Below are positions 44,081 to 58,712 of a DNA stretch of 64,000 nt, piece by piece (position 1 is the stretch's first letter; every line of letters begins with the position of its first letter). The notes under the pieces were generated by a model, which searched no databases, was not told the origin of the DNA, and was given only the letters and a program-made list of their open reading frames with translations. A program made the position numbers and the translations under genes. The stretch comes from Diphasiastrum complanatum (lineage: Eukaryota; Streptophyta; Lycopodiopsida; Lycopodiales; Lycopodiaceae): contig CM055100.1 of the NCBI GenBank assembly GCA_029204225.1, positions 27,482,649 to 27,546,648 on the forward strand, given 5' to 3'.

Positions 44081-46924
44081 GCAAAAAGCGAGGTACAATT
44101 GCTCTACAGTTCTCGGTCTCTTTCCCATTGGGACCATCTGTGATCGTCTGTACTGTAAGGCAAAAAACCAAATAGAAGTATAGCCAGATGGTGTGACAAC
44201 CTCTGCCACAAGCTCAAAAAGGACAGATATACATGCTTGTAACATAAATGATATTGTTGTCATATCATGTCATTCTTCTGCTCCTTTTGAGCCTATGGAT
44301 AACCACCAAGTTCTTCATTTACCTTTTCAACGAATAAGCAGTGATTTATCATCTTTTCCAGAAGGCAATAACTAAGAGGTCTATAGAATCTGGCCCTTTT
44401 GCAACTGAAATGACGCTGGTGGGCCTGCAGTATTTGAAACCACTTCTCCAGTACACTGGATCCCTAGCCTACTGAACTGACCTTTTCAAGAGGATGATCA
44501 TCAAACCCAGACTGGGAGCTTTCAAACTGGAGGTAAGAAAGTTTTCTTTTGTTTCTGACATACAATATGAGAAAAGGCAAAAAGAAGAAACTCTGCTTAT
44601 GCTAAAGCTGTCTGGTAGAATAATTTACTGTTTTTTCTTCAGGTATTCCACATATAATGGAAGCACCCGAAAATCCCAATAGTCTAGTACCAAACTACAA
44701 TCTTGTGGAACTCGGGAAATGTCTGCCACATCTTACACCCTGGAATTTTTCATTTCTTGTTTGATGTGTTTTCAGATTGTCAAATAAAGAAGCCATTTCA
44801 AGTTTTGGGTGAGCAAATTTACTTGATAAATGCTGGAAGAGGCCAGTAACGGTTCTTGGTGCACAAGGTGAAATTTTTTTGAGAAACTGCAAAGCATTAT
44901 ATCTCCTTGAGCAGAGTTTTCTAGCAAAATTTCTTAAATTATAAGAGGACGGTAGGATAAGCCAACCTCTTTGCAAGTATGAGAACACAACATCATTTTA
45001 TAGAGGTGCAAGTTTATAGACGAATTTAAACATCTTTGATGTCAAGAATTAAAAATGTACACTGTTAAAATCATATAACCATCATGTTATTTTATTTTTG
45101 AAACATACTCATTTATACTTAAGCGCAGTTTATTGTGAGATTCTAATATTTCCATTTTGGAGCTGTTTCCGTCAGTTGTACAAAGGAAAGCTGGTAAATT
45201 CAAGAGCAATTTTTGCACCGGATGTCAGCTGTTGATTGTTAGCTTGATGGTGAATTTAAGCATTTGTTGATTCTAATTTGCTGGAACAACTGAAGGGATC
45301 TTTTGCATTTACTGCGCTTGGTCATACTTTCATTTGAGCGCTTGTTTCTGGATTATCTGGATACCTCATAGCAGCTGCAAATATGTGTATGAAATAGCAC
45401 ATCCACTAGAAGAAAATCTGATCATGTTCACTTGTTACTATTTCTACTTCATCTGTTCCGACTCACCTAGAGCTTTTTGATTCACAACATTGAAGTGGAC
45501 AAGACCCAAGCCACCTGAAAACAAGATTCTTGAATGCAAGAAATAAAGACAGCCGATACTTATGGTTAGCCATAAATTTTGGTCTTAGTAAGGGACAAGG
45601 AAGATCACCAATCTCCCACGTTAATGTCCTTGTCCTATAACCACCTGCGGATGCTTAAAGCAACAAAAACTCAAAAGCACTCTTCTTTCTCTTTCTACAC
45701 CATCCATCATGGTCTCCTTTTTGTGTAGTACCAAAACTATGCATTCTGGTTTTCTGGAAACTGAACAATGGCAGACTTTATTCCATCTTTTGGAGATCAA
45801 ATGCACCTGCCTTCACTAGTTTTAGAATTGAGACACTTTGTCATTGTTCAACCTCAAATATGACTAATACCATTCTTAAACTGAAATTGTTTTCTAGAAA
45901 GTTGAAACTTTTTTGATCTATCTTACCCGTCATTGATAGACCCTGAATCACGTAAGTCTCCTTGGATTTAGGTTATTAAAATCAAGTCTGTTTTTTTTGC
46001 TTTAGTTATTTGGAAGTGATCTCCTTAACAAGGCCAGCTGTATCAAACTATCATCTATGTAGAATGTACAAGGGCTTGTGAAAAAATGAGCAAAAGTAAT
46101 TCGATAGCATGGCTTTTTGCTGATGCATGGTAGTGATCTTTGGGATCTGTTTTCAAACAGTGTCCTCATTAGTAGATCAATTTTCATGTTGCAGTCTTTT
46201 GATATATTTGCAGACTTTCCATTACGCTCATGGTGTTTTTGTCTTGTACATGAAAATCATGACCAATTGATATGTTCTATCCTGATCATTTCACTGGGAG
46301 AGTTAAATTTAGAGATTCTTAGTCTCCTTTCTCTCACATTCGTGTTCTCTAATGCATCTACTTTGACGCATCAAACATAAAGGTCATCATACCTATGAGC
46401 CTTGTCAAAGTTCTCATTTCAAGCTGCAATTTTACAAGAATTGAAGGAATTAATGCATAGTGCAACCATTAACTTGAAATACGAATATTAAGTGAGGTAT
46501 ATGTAATTTGTCATGAAATCTGTTTGGCTTCCAAAGTGCACAGGTACACATTCAATGAAGTGAGGTGACGCATTTTTGCTAAGAATAAGTGCACAAGGAA
46601 TATCCTACTAATACCACTTACATGCATCATGTAAGCAAACAAATTTAGTGTATTAAACAGATACTTATGTATGGTAGGTATCGACGAAGTAAACATAATA
46701 TGTATTAGCAAAACTACATCCAAGGAAATTCATGTTCTTATAGATAAGGTTAGTGTTTTCAAACTATGTATAGGTCTGACCGACGCTCTATCACTCGGTC
46801 AGATCTGTCTGAATGAGTACATCTCTGTACAACTATCTGTTGATGCACAAATAGTAAAGAGACAGTGAGTCTCATTGATAAATTTTGTCTATGGAAAAAC
46901 TGTTGGGTTCACATGGTGCATGTA

Positions 46925-46973
<49 letters not shown>
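46925..46973. repeat. Compound (TG)n(AG)n microsatellite
   Basis: TG tract to about 46946, then AG to 46973. Confidence 0.93.
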
Positions 46974-48175
46974 TCAAAGCTCTTCTTGACAAGTCAAGAC
47001 CAAAACCTTTTAAAATCCTTTATTCATAAACCAACAAGGAAAGACATAGCTGAAAAGTATACATTACTGATAAAGCACCGTAAAGCAAGACATATTTCAA
47101 GACATCCAGTTGGTACCTACCACCATCCCACCACACAAAATCACGCAACAATGAGGAAGACAGGTGTGTGTGTCAACGCTGAATGTCAGTTGTTATCCAT
47201 GTACAAAATATGTTTACCTTAACTAATCAACTTGCAGTGTGAATAAAATTTTATAGTCCAATCTTTCCTTACTGCAAGTTGGTTACAGTGATAGGCAAAA
47301 CCATATCAATATCGTATCAAAACGAATGCCATGCTAATCAGTTTGATGGTTTTGGTCCATATCTTAAATTAAATACAACACTATGTATTAGATAGTAAGC
47401 TGTATAAGAAATATAGCAATTTGCAAACGAATAAGTAGCTTGGACCAGTATGTGAAGTTTGGGGCAAATCCATGCCATACCAACTGTCTTATCTATAAAC
47501 AGATAAAGTATGATTTACGTAACTTCTTGAGCAAATCCATGCTATACAGGAGTTCGCAAGCTATTTTATCGTTTTAATTTTTTTTTTTGGATCATGACAT
47601 AAAAAGCAGAAAATACCTCAATATCCGTATGTGAAACGACCTTTGTACAAGTCTATGTACTTTAAAACATGTAAATTGGTTTAACAATTACGACTAAAGA
47701 GGGTTACCATTTACCCCACGATAAGTATTGAATTTGTATGCTACGGTATTGCATGATGGAGATGGTATGTATTCATAAAGAGACCGTTAGGAACCATTCT
47801 GCTTTTTTATAGCAGTCTCTCACGCTGTTACCATACTCTTTATGTTTTATTTTAAAAGAATAAACCGGAACGACTGAAGTACACGTAAATTACCAACCTG
47901 AATAGTAGACGCAAATGATTCTTGTGAGGCGATCATGTTTGCATTTGATTGTACTTGAGAAACGTTTACTTCCGTATCCATTTCTATGTATAGTATTTGC
48001 AAAGTCCGTATCCATTTCTATGTATAGTATTTGCAAAGTCATACGCACGAACGGAGTTTATTTTTACATTTGTTGTATAGGAAATCATAGCTCTTGCATG
48101 GTGAAGAGCAAGAAGATTAAGAGCAATATACGTATCTTATTCTTGCTGTCTATCGGAACTTATCAGTATAATTAT

Positions 48176-48902
48176 TGTGAAGATTATTAAAATATTATCT
48201 TCCTATCTCAAGTTTGGGGTCATGTCCATGATGATTTCCACTAGATTTCATGTTGTACATATAAGGAGTGTGAATTGAGCACATATCCTTCTAGTGTAGC
48301 TCGGATTTGAGTTAGATAGGTTCAATTATGATGACATGCAGATGTTTAGATAGCATGCAAAGTCTTATTGTATGCATGCAATCCACATGCAATCAGTGCA
48401 TGCAACATGCAAAGTAGTTTCTGTGATCTACACATGTCTAGGCAATTTTATGAGTTGACATGCAGTACATGCAACATACATGCATGAAGTTACACGTGGA
48501 TCTTTGGTAGGTGAATTAGTTCAGTTAAGTGGACTTTCCATGCAACTCCACTGTAGGAATTCGAGTCTTTTTCATGTAGGGAAAGTTGGGCATGTTTTGC
48601 CACATTGTGAATATTGAGATTTTGGTGTTTTGAGCTCATTCTCTCTCTACCCGAGTTTTCTATGTATGATTTTCTCTCTCTACTCGAGAGCAATTTTTTT
48701 TCCCATACTGAACACTTAGAATTATTTCTGACATTCATTTCTCATAGTGAAGAGTTAGATTTTTTCATCAGATGTATGCCATTGTGCTCTTGCCTTAGAT
48801 TTTTCAAGTATACTGTTTTTTGATCAATCTTGTGCAATCACAACACCTCAGTAAGATCCTGTAGGGTGTGTGGTGAATTTCACACGTGCTAAAAACTTCA
48901 CA
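48176..48902 (+). repeat. 5' LTR of copia family B
   Basis: 727 bp, ending AAAAACTTCACA directly before the PBS. Has repeated CATGCA(A/T) words between 48340 and 48490. Confidence 0.93.
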
Positions 48903-49444
48903 TAGTATCAGAGCTTCATGCTTTGAAGGACTGAGGGTCTATACATCAGATCATAAGTGTTTTTGCTTGCAGGAACTCAAATTTTGGAGAAGGATTCAAA
49001 CTCGCTGAGAAACAAGCAATCTGTGGATCATAAGTGGATCAAATCAAGGCTGATCTGATCCAGCGGACCTTTGTACGGACATAGAGCTCACACGTGTGAA
49101 ATCAGCCCTCATTAATGAGTGTTATTTCTCAAGGAATGATCCAAATTTGATGTTCTATAGCTTGTTGGATAAATATTGGAGAGTAGAATGTTTTGCTCTT
49201 GTTTCTAAATCAATTTGATTTGTTTCTAGAAGAGTTTTAGGCAACCAGAGAGTTTGAGAGGGTACTCAACTCATGGGATATGCCAAAGTGAGCACACATC
49301 TGTCTTTTTACCATTTTCATCAATTTTCACTGTCAATCAAGTAGAATTGGATAGAAGTGAGTGTCCTGAGGTCTTAAACTTTTCATTTCACACATATTAC
49401 TGTGTTTGAGTTGAAAATAAGTTCCTAGAGAGTTTATCAGTGCA

Positions 49445-50270
49445 TTGAAACCCGTGGGAGAGATAGACTTCTTGCTTGCATGTGCTTCTTCTTTTGTGAC
49501 TGAAGCAAGATCCAAATTCAAAGAGCACAGTGAGAGATTAACATCTTCCAATTATGCAATGTGGAAGATCAGAATGGAATCATTGTTGATTCTACAGGAT
49601 GTAATGGATATTGTGAGTGGAGTTAAAGAAGAACCTGATGAAGCTGCAACATTCCACAAAAGAAACAGAATTGCCCTTCATTTTATAAAAATGAATGTTA
49701 CCAATGCACCACTGCCAAGGAAGCTTGGGATACTCTAAAAACAATCTATGAAATAAAAAATACTTCTAGATTGCTTACACTTAGAAACCAAATATTTCTA
49801 AGTTATCAGAGAGTAGATGAGAGTGCTTCATCATATGTCATGAGAGTTAAGGATCTTCATCAAGAGTTAGCTGGTATTAGTGATGCTCTTAAGAGCACTG
49901 AACTTGTTCAAGTAGTCCTACATGGACTTAGAGATGAGTGTGACAATATTGTGCAGACTTGTGCTTTCAGAGAGGATCTTCCATCCTTGGAGTCAGAAAG
50001 CATGCAAGAGAACAAGACGCTGAGGATCAACAGACTTTCATTGAAAGATGGTGGAGATGACAAAGCACTCTTCATCAGAGACAAGTCAAGAGGCAAGGGC
50101 AAAGACAACAACACTTCAAGAAGAACAAAGCCAAAGAAGGTGGTGAGGATCAGTCCTCACAAGGTGCAACATCCAGTGGCAAGAAGAACCTGTCAAAGAT
50201 CAAGTGTTTTTTCTGTGGAAAGAAAGGAACTATGCATCAAACTGTTTCAAGAAGAAGAACCAATCTAAGC
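49445..50270 (+). pseudogene. Copia family B gag pseudogene
   Basis: Gag N-terminus with RLTSSNYAMWKIRMESLL, then after a frameshift near 49735 the UBN2-type stretch LSYQRVDESASSYVMRVKDL. A CCHC zinc knuckle FFCGKKG...NCFKKK near 50200-50250 is split by another frameshift, losing its His in frame. Confidence 0.88.
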
Positions 50271-50614
50271 AAGCTAACCTTACTAATGAGGATGAGTGTG
50301 AGGATGTAGAGAGTGAAAGAGAGGATTTATTAATGATGTCTAATTTTTCATCTTTTTCTTTTAAGAATGAAGAAGTCTGGTGGATAGATAGTGGGGCTAG
50401 TTCCCATATGTCTAGTTCTAGGAACTCTTTCACTAATCTCATGCCATATCTAGGTGCAAAAAGGTCAATCTATACTGCTAATGATGTAGAGTGTAGGATT
50501 GAAGGAATATGTAGCATTCCATTACATGCATTATCATCAAAATCTTTTTGCTTACATGATGTATTGTATGTACCTAGATTAACTAAGAATCTCATTAGTG
50601 TAGGAGTTGTTTGA
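50204..50614 (+). pseudogene. Copia family B protease segment
   Basis: Contains the aspartic protease signature WWIDSGASSHMS and the later FCLHDVLYVPRLTKNLISVG. Stops at 50612 and shifts frame before the GAG-pre-integrase domain. Confidence 0.85.
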
Positions 50615-50769
50615 TAGTGGATTGGATGTCAAGTTTCAAGTTGACAAGTGTATAATCTCAAGAGAAAATGAAGCTATTGCTAGAGGATCTAGAATTGGTA
50701 AGTTGTACAAACTAGATTCTAGGGAGAGTGCTAACATTTCAGATATTGCTTATGAGACCAAGGTTCTGC

Positions 50770-51788
50770 AGGAGGATCTGTGACATAAGAGATTGGGTCA
50801 TCCCAATTTCAAAGCCATGCAATCTATGGTCAAACAAGGAAAAGCTGTTGGTCTACCAAAGACACTGTCAAAGGAGCTTCTACCTTGTGAAGCTTGTGTG
50901 CTGGCAAAGTCACACAAAAGACCTTTTCCTAGATCAAGTATCAAGACAAAGAAACCATTTGAACTTGTACACTCAGATGTTCATTTCTCATCAACTAAGA
51001 GCAAAGGAGGAGCCAACTGCTTTATCTCTTTTGTAGATGATTATACAAGACATTCTTAGATCTATATGATGTCTTCAAAAGCCATGGTTTATGATGTTTT
51101 TCTTACTTTTAAAGCTTATGTAGAGAAGCAGTTTCCTTTCAAGTTAAAAATTTTAAGAAGTGATAGTGGAGGAGAATACACTTCCAATAAGTTTAAAGAC
51201 TTTTGTGAGAGAGAGAGTATTCAAAGAGAGTTCTCTTGTTCATATACTCCTAAGCAAAATGGAGTTGCTGAGCGAAAAAATAGAACTTTTTGTGAATGTG
51301 CAAAAGCCATTAGGCTGGAAGCTTCTCTGCCTAAAGAATATTGGGGAGAGGCAGTTGCATGTGCAAACTATCTTTGTAATAGGCTTCCAAATCTTGCAAT
51401 AGGAGGAAAGACACCATTTGAGATGTTGTATAAGAAAAAGCCTAAGGTAGATCATCTTAGGATTTTTGGCTGTGTATGCTTTGTGCATGTGCCTCTGGAA
51501 ATTAGAAAGAAGGAAGATCCTAGTGTAGTAAAAGAAATTTTTGTAGGTTATGCATCTACTAAAAAAGCATACAAGATTTATTTGCCCTCTACTGACAAAA
51601 ATGTTGTTAGTAGAGATGTGGTCTTCCATGAAGATCAGAAATTTAACTTGGATGATGCACAGATCAAAGAGACTCATGAAAGATCAATCATCAATCTTGA
51701 TGCTGTTCAAGAAGAGGTGAGGCCGAGGCTTGAGGAGGAGCAGATTCAAGCTACCACACCCAGAAGATCTACACGAGCAAGATCTTAG
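50770..51788 (+). pseudogene. Copia family B integrase
   Basis: Begins with GHPNFKAMQS and the zinc-binding CEACVLAKSHKRPF (HHCC domain). The catalytic core has HSDVHF (first Asp), SDSGGEYTSNKF (second Asp region) and SYTPKQNGVAERKNRT with the Glu. The integrase C-terminus GYASTKKAYKIY follows. Stops lie at about 51057 and 51786. Confidence 0.9.
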
Positions 51789-52590
51789 CCAAGGAGGCTC
51801 ACATATGATGAAGAAGGAAGGCAAGTGGAAGGTGAAACTTTCTATCATGCACTTTTTATATCAGATGAAGAGCCTAAGGATGTCCAAGAAGCTTTTCAAT
51901 CCAAGGAGTGGGTTGAAGCAATGAGCCAAGAATTTGAAGCCTTGATGTCAAATAACACATGGGAGCTTGTGGAGCCACCAAACAACATGCATGTGATCGG
52001 ATGTAAGTGGGTATTCAGAATTAAGTATAATCATGATGGATCTATCAATAAGTATAAAGCAAGACTTTGTGCCAAAGGCTACTCACAGATTAAAGGTCTT
52101 GATTATGAAGATACCTTTGCACCAGTTGCAAAGATGGTAACAATTCGAATACTCATCTCTCTTGCATGTTTTCACAAATGGAGTATGTTCCAGTTTGATG
52201 TTTCTAATGCATTTCTCAATGGTTACCTTGAGGAGGAGATTTATATGGAGCAACCTCCAGGTTTTGCAAAGGAAGGTGATGAATCAAAAGTTTATGTTTT
52301 GTTCAAAAGTCTGTATGGACTGAAACAGGCACCAAGGTCTTGTATGCAAGGCTTAATTCCTATCTCATATCACTCGGATTTTGTCTAAGTGAATATGACC
52401 CTTCTCTGTATTATAAGTTTGTAGATAACTTTGTAATTATTCTTCTCATCTATGTAGAGGATATCATTCTTTGTGGAAACAGTGAGAAGTTAGTTGAAGA
52501 AACTAAGCATGCACTTGGTACTGAGTTTAAGATGCAGGACTTAGGAGTTCTTCACTATATTCTAGGCCTCGAAATAGATTTTTAGAAAGG
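51789..52590 (+). pseudogene. Copia family B reverse transcriptase with YVED active site
   Basis: RT starts WVEAMSQEFEALMSNNTWEL and includes FQFDVSNAFLNGYLEEEIYM and SLYGLKQAPRSC. A frameshift near 52340 follows. The catalytic motif reads IYVEDIIL instead of the usual YVDD, so one catalytic Asp is Glu. Confidence 0.9.
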
Positions 52591-52743
52591 ACATGCATTT
52601 ATAAGCCAAAATAGATATGCCTTTTCCATGCTCAGGAAATTTAATATGGAGAACTGTAAAGGCATAGATACACCTATGGAGCACACTGTAAAAGTTCCTA
52701 TTAAAGATGATGAAAAATCCTTTGAGGACATCACTCTTTATAG

Positions 52744-53319
52744 GTGCTTATTGGCTCACTTATTTGGTTAACAGTGACTAGGCCTGATCTAAGCTTTTGT
52801 GTTCATAAGCTAAGTCAACACATGCAGGATCCAAAGTTATATCATTGGAAGTTGGCTAAAAGAGTCTTGAGGTATATATCTTTTACCTTGGATTATGGAC
52901 TATACTATGAAGGAGAAGATCTGACTTTGATTGCTTTTTCAGAATCAAAGAAGCAGACAACTATTTCCTTATCATCTTGTGAAGCTGAATACAAATCTCT
53001 TACAACCACAACAAAGGAGGTTTTATGGATCAAAAGGCTACTTTTGGAGCTTAAGTGTTATGCAGATGAAGATTTACCAATTATCAAGAATGATAACATT
53101 TCTGCTCAGGCTCTTGCAAATAATCCAGTCTTTCATACAAGGAGCAAGCATATTGAAGTGGCTCATCATTTTGTAATAGAAAAAGTCATTGGAAGAGAGA
53201 TCTCATTGGAGCATATTTCATCTTCAGATTGTGTTGCAGATCTTCTCATCAAGCCTCTACTCAAGAATGTCTTTATGAAGATGAGGTCAAACCTTGGCCT
53301 AATTTCGAAATCTATGTAG
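52744..53319 (+). pseudogene. Copia family B RNase H, internally deleted
   Basis: Reads LTVTRPDLSFCVHKLSQHMQ, later SKKQTTISLSSCEAEYKSLT and HTRSKHIEVAHHF, which are copia RNase H motifs. The DSDWAG...RRSTSG stretch with the first catalytic Asp is missing between LIAF and SESKKQ (about 52938), indicating a small in-frame deletion. Confidence 0.88.
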
Positions 53320-53345
53320 ATAGGAACATAAATTTTAAGGAGGAG

Positions 53346-53861
53346 TGTGAAGATTATTAAAATATTTAGTAGTTTCTGTGATCTACACATGTCTAGGCAA
53401 TTTTATGAGTTGACATGCAGTACATGCAACATACATGCATGCAATTACACATGTGGATCTCTGGTAGGTGAATTAGTTCAGTTAAGTGGACTTTCCATGC
53501 AACTCCACTATAGGAATTCGAGTCTTTCTCATGTAGGGAAAGCTGGGCATGTTTTGCCACATTGTGAATATTGAGATTTTGGTGTTTTGAACTCATTCTC
53601 TCTCTACCCGAGTTTTCTATGTATGATTTTCTCTCTCTACCCGAGAGCAGTCTTTTTTTTCCCATACTGAACACTTAGAATTATTTCTGACATTCATTTC
53701 TCATAGTGAAGAGTTAGATTTTTTCATCAGATGTATGCCATTGTGCTCTTGCCTTAGATTTTTCAATTATATTGTTCCTTGATCAATCTTGTGCAATCAC
53801 AACACCTCAGTAAGATCCTGTAGGGTGTGTGGTGAAGTTCACACATGCTAAAAACTTCACA
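53346..53861 (+). repeat. 3' LTR of copia family B, with 210-bp deletion
   Basis: 516 bp. Compared with the 5' LTR, it jumps from AAAATATT to TAGTAGTTTCTGTG. Otherwise closely similar. Confidence 0.93.
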
Positions 53862-54114
53862 ATTATGTTCTTCGTGTTATCTTTTGTTATTTTGCGTGAG
53901 AGGCAGAGATAGTAGCAATAATCATCAACAATCGTATCTTTGTAGAGAGCTCTTTATGTTCAAAGAGAAAGAACAATATATGGCTTTTCTTTACACATTA
54001 TCTATTATCAAACTTTTGGGATTCCATCACTGGAAAGCAGCAATGGTGCAGATCAAATAGTTTTGTGTACATAGAGCATATCATAACCAGAACATAATGT
54101 GGAAATATCGTTGT

Positions 54115-54530
54115 TATAGTAGCGATGGAGTATCATTCATATTCAGAAGTGTAACTATCTGTAGCATATACTATAGAAAGTATGCAATGATGTTACTAAT
54201 TCTGGCAACGATGGACTCCTCAATAGTATCTGGCCGCGATGGAGTGCCTACTAGTATTCTGGCAACGATGGATTGCTTTATCATAAATGAGCATTGATAA
54301 AGCATGATCATGATAGCTTCTGGTAGCACTGTACTAGATCCCTGCAGCGATGGATAGCTAGCATGTATTGCTAAATCATTCAATACCAAATGATAGTGAT
54401 GCCCTACTAAATGATAGCGATGGAAAACTATACAACACATAATGATAGTGATTTAACTTCCTATCAATGATTCTGGCTAGCGATGGTAGTCACGATGGAT
54501 AGTAGTAATGCTGCAGCGATGGATAGCATA
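54115..54530. repeat. Dispersed CGATGGA motif cluster
   Basis: About nine copies of (A/C)(G/A)CGATGG within about 400 bp (near 54122, 54207, 54235, 54264, 54344, 54417, 54479, 54492 and 54516), interspersed with ATGATAGTGAT words. Spacing is irregular. No function is recognised. Confidence 0.7.
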
Positions 54531-54998
54531 CTTCATTTATCCATAAATCCAACAGATTTGCTTATACTAGCAGCAATGCATAATATTGATACTATTGCTT
54601 GTCATTTCTTTGATAATAGCAGATCCACAACAAGAAATGATATGTTAAGAAAAGACCTACCAGTGCAATTGTAGGTTTGTCTCCACTCGTTGATCCACGA
54701 CTTGTTCTGCCAGAAGGAGAAGGATAAAAGAGAAGAGAAGAGAAGCGAAGAGAAGCGAGAAAGAGTGTGGGAGAGAGAAGAAGAATCTTGCCCCCATCAA
54801 ATAGGTGAGTTCCATTTGAACTAGTGTAGGAGAAGCAACCGACCGTGGCCGTAGAACGGAATGCAAACGATCTCGACCGTTGAGGTAGTAATAAATGTAC
54901 TTGGAGGTTTGAAAATTTCCCTCCCAAAAACATAGAAGGCCATATGGCTTGTAAAGCAATGCACACCAGATGGAGTAAAGTAACATTGGGTACCATTC

Positions 54999-55989
<991 letters not shown>

Positions 55990-57252
55990 AATTGTGTTCA
56001 CAGATTCAAAGAACTTACTTTCAACTCAGGCACAATAATATGTGTGAAATGAAAAGTCTAAGACCTCACAAAACTCACTTCTATCCAATTCTACTTGATT
56101 GACAATGAAAATTGAAGAAATTGGTGAAAAGAACTAATGTGTGCTCACTTTGGCATATCCCATGAAATGAGTACTCTCTCAAACTCTCTGATTGCCTAAA
56201 CCTCTTCTAAAAACAAATCAAAAATTGATTTAGAAACTTGAACAACACATACTACTCTTCAATACATATCCAACAAGCTATAGAACATCAAATTTGGATG
56301 ATTCCTTGAGAAGTAGCACTCAAACAGAGGGCTGATTTCACACTTGTGAGCTCTCTATCCATACAGGGCTCAGCTGAAGCAAATCAGGCTTGATTTGATC
56401 CACTTATGGTCCACAGATGGCTTGTTTCTCAGCGAGTTTGGATTCCTCTCCCAAATCCGAGTTCCTGCAAGCAAAAGCACTGTTGTTCTGATGTATACAC
56501 CCTCACCTCTTCAAAGCATGAAGCTCTGATACCATGTGAAGTTTTTAGCACGTGTGAACTTCACCACACACCTTACAGGATCTTACTGAGGTGTTGTGAT
56601 TGCACAATATTGATCAAAGAATAGATTACTTGAAAAATCTATGGCAAGAGCACAATGACATACATCTGACTGAAAAAACTAACTTCTCACTATGAGGAAT
56701 GAATGTCAGAAATAATTCTAAGTGCTCAGTATGGGAAAAACAGGCTGCTCTCGGGTAGAGAGAGAAAATCAACACTAGAAGACTCGGGTAGAGAGAGAAT
56801 GAGTCCAAAACACCAAAATCTCACTATTCACAATATGGCAAAACATGTCACAACTTTCCTACATCAAAGAGACTCGAATTCCTACAGTGGAGTTGCATGG
56901 AAAGTCCACTTAACTCAACTACCAAGGATCCACATGTATAACTGCATGCATGGATATGCATGTACTACATGTCAACTCATAAAATTGCCTAGACATGTGT
57001 AGATCACATAAACTACTTTGCATGTTGCATGCATTGATTCATGTGGCTTGCATGCACACTGAATGACATTGCATGCTATCTAAACTTTTGCATGACATCA
57101 AATTTGAATCTACCTAACTCAAACTCGATCTATTCTAGAAGGCTATGTACTCAATTCACATACCTTTTTGTACAACATAGTTTACAATGGAAATAATCAT
57201 GGTCATGGCCCCAAAACTCGAGATAGAAAGATATTTTTGACTAATCTTCACA
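55990..57252 (-). mobile_element. Antisense family B copia fragment: 5' LTR and leader
   Basis: LTR at 56535-57252 (718 bp; TGTGAAGATTAG to ACTTCACA on the minus strand) with PBS complement GCTCTGATACCA at 56523-56534. The leader 55990-56534 aligns with the inverted leader at 48915-49440. It stops before gag, so this is a truncated second copy of the family facing the first one. Confidence 0.88.
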
Positions 57253-57280
57253 CTTCAGTGACCCCTTTATGTCCATTTAG

Positions 57281-58411
<1,131 letters not shown>

Positions 58412-58564
58412 TGGTATCAGAGCGTTGATTCTTCAAGGCCTAATATCTTTTGCGATATCAAATTATTCTTCAGTTTGAATCAATTTGTTTCGGTATCAAA
58501 AAATTGATTTCCAATTGTAGTGCAACACAATATTTCTCTTAACATCGACAGACTAAAGTTCCAG

Positions 58565-58670
58565 ATGGATTCTCAAAGTAAAGCTGGTCTTATCGCAGAC
58601 AAGCTGAATGGATCCAATTATCATTTATGGAAATTTAAGATGAAGAATATAGGTATTGAAGTATAGTCTG
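58565..58670 (+). pseudogene. Copia family C gag N-terminus
   Basis: Reads MDSQSKAGLIADKLNGSNYH then LWKFKM, the typical copia gag start, ending at a stop near 58664. It follows the PBS by about 140 bp, as expected for this element type. Confidence 0.8.
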
Positions 58671-58712
58671 AAGACGACATAAACGACTCAAAGTGAAGAA
58701 TTTCAAAGGAGC

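Larger units (their letters stand above)
43035..48175. other. Kinesin 3' flank and intergenic DNA, no gene recognised
   Basis: The start includes the kinesin 3' UTR; a possible AATAAA lies at 43782 but the poly(A) site is unknown. A GC-rich island with C- and G-runs lies at about 43950-44080. A compound TG/AG microsatellite sits at 46925-46973. Short ORFs show no recognisable domain. Confidence 0.6.
48176..53861 (+). mobile_element. Complete but decayed Ty1/copia element (family B)
   Basis: 5686 bp. The 5' LTR is 48176-48902 (727 bp) and the 3' LTR 53346-53861 (516 bp), both TGTGAAGATT to AACTTCACA. A perfect 5-bp TSD, ATTAT, flanks it. The PBS TAGTATCAGAGC (48903-48914) is a variant of the initiator-Met type, and the PPT AAGGAGGAG ends at 53345. 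The 3' LTR lacks about 210 bp present near 48203-48414. Domain order gag, protease, integrase, RT, RNase H is copia-type. Multiple frameshifts and stops make it non-autonomous. Confidence 0.95.

Noticed and set aside
43824-44143. Gly/Pro-rich ORFs on both strands in the GC island
   Set aside because: Produced by C and G homopolymers; no conserved domain.
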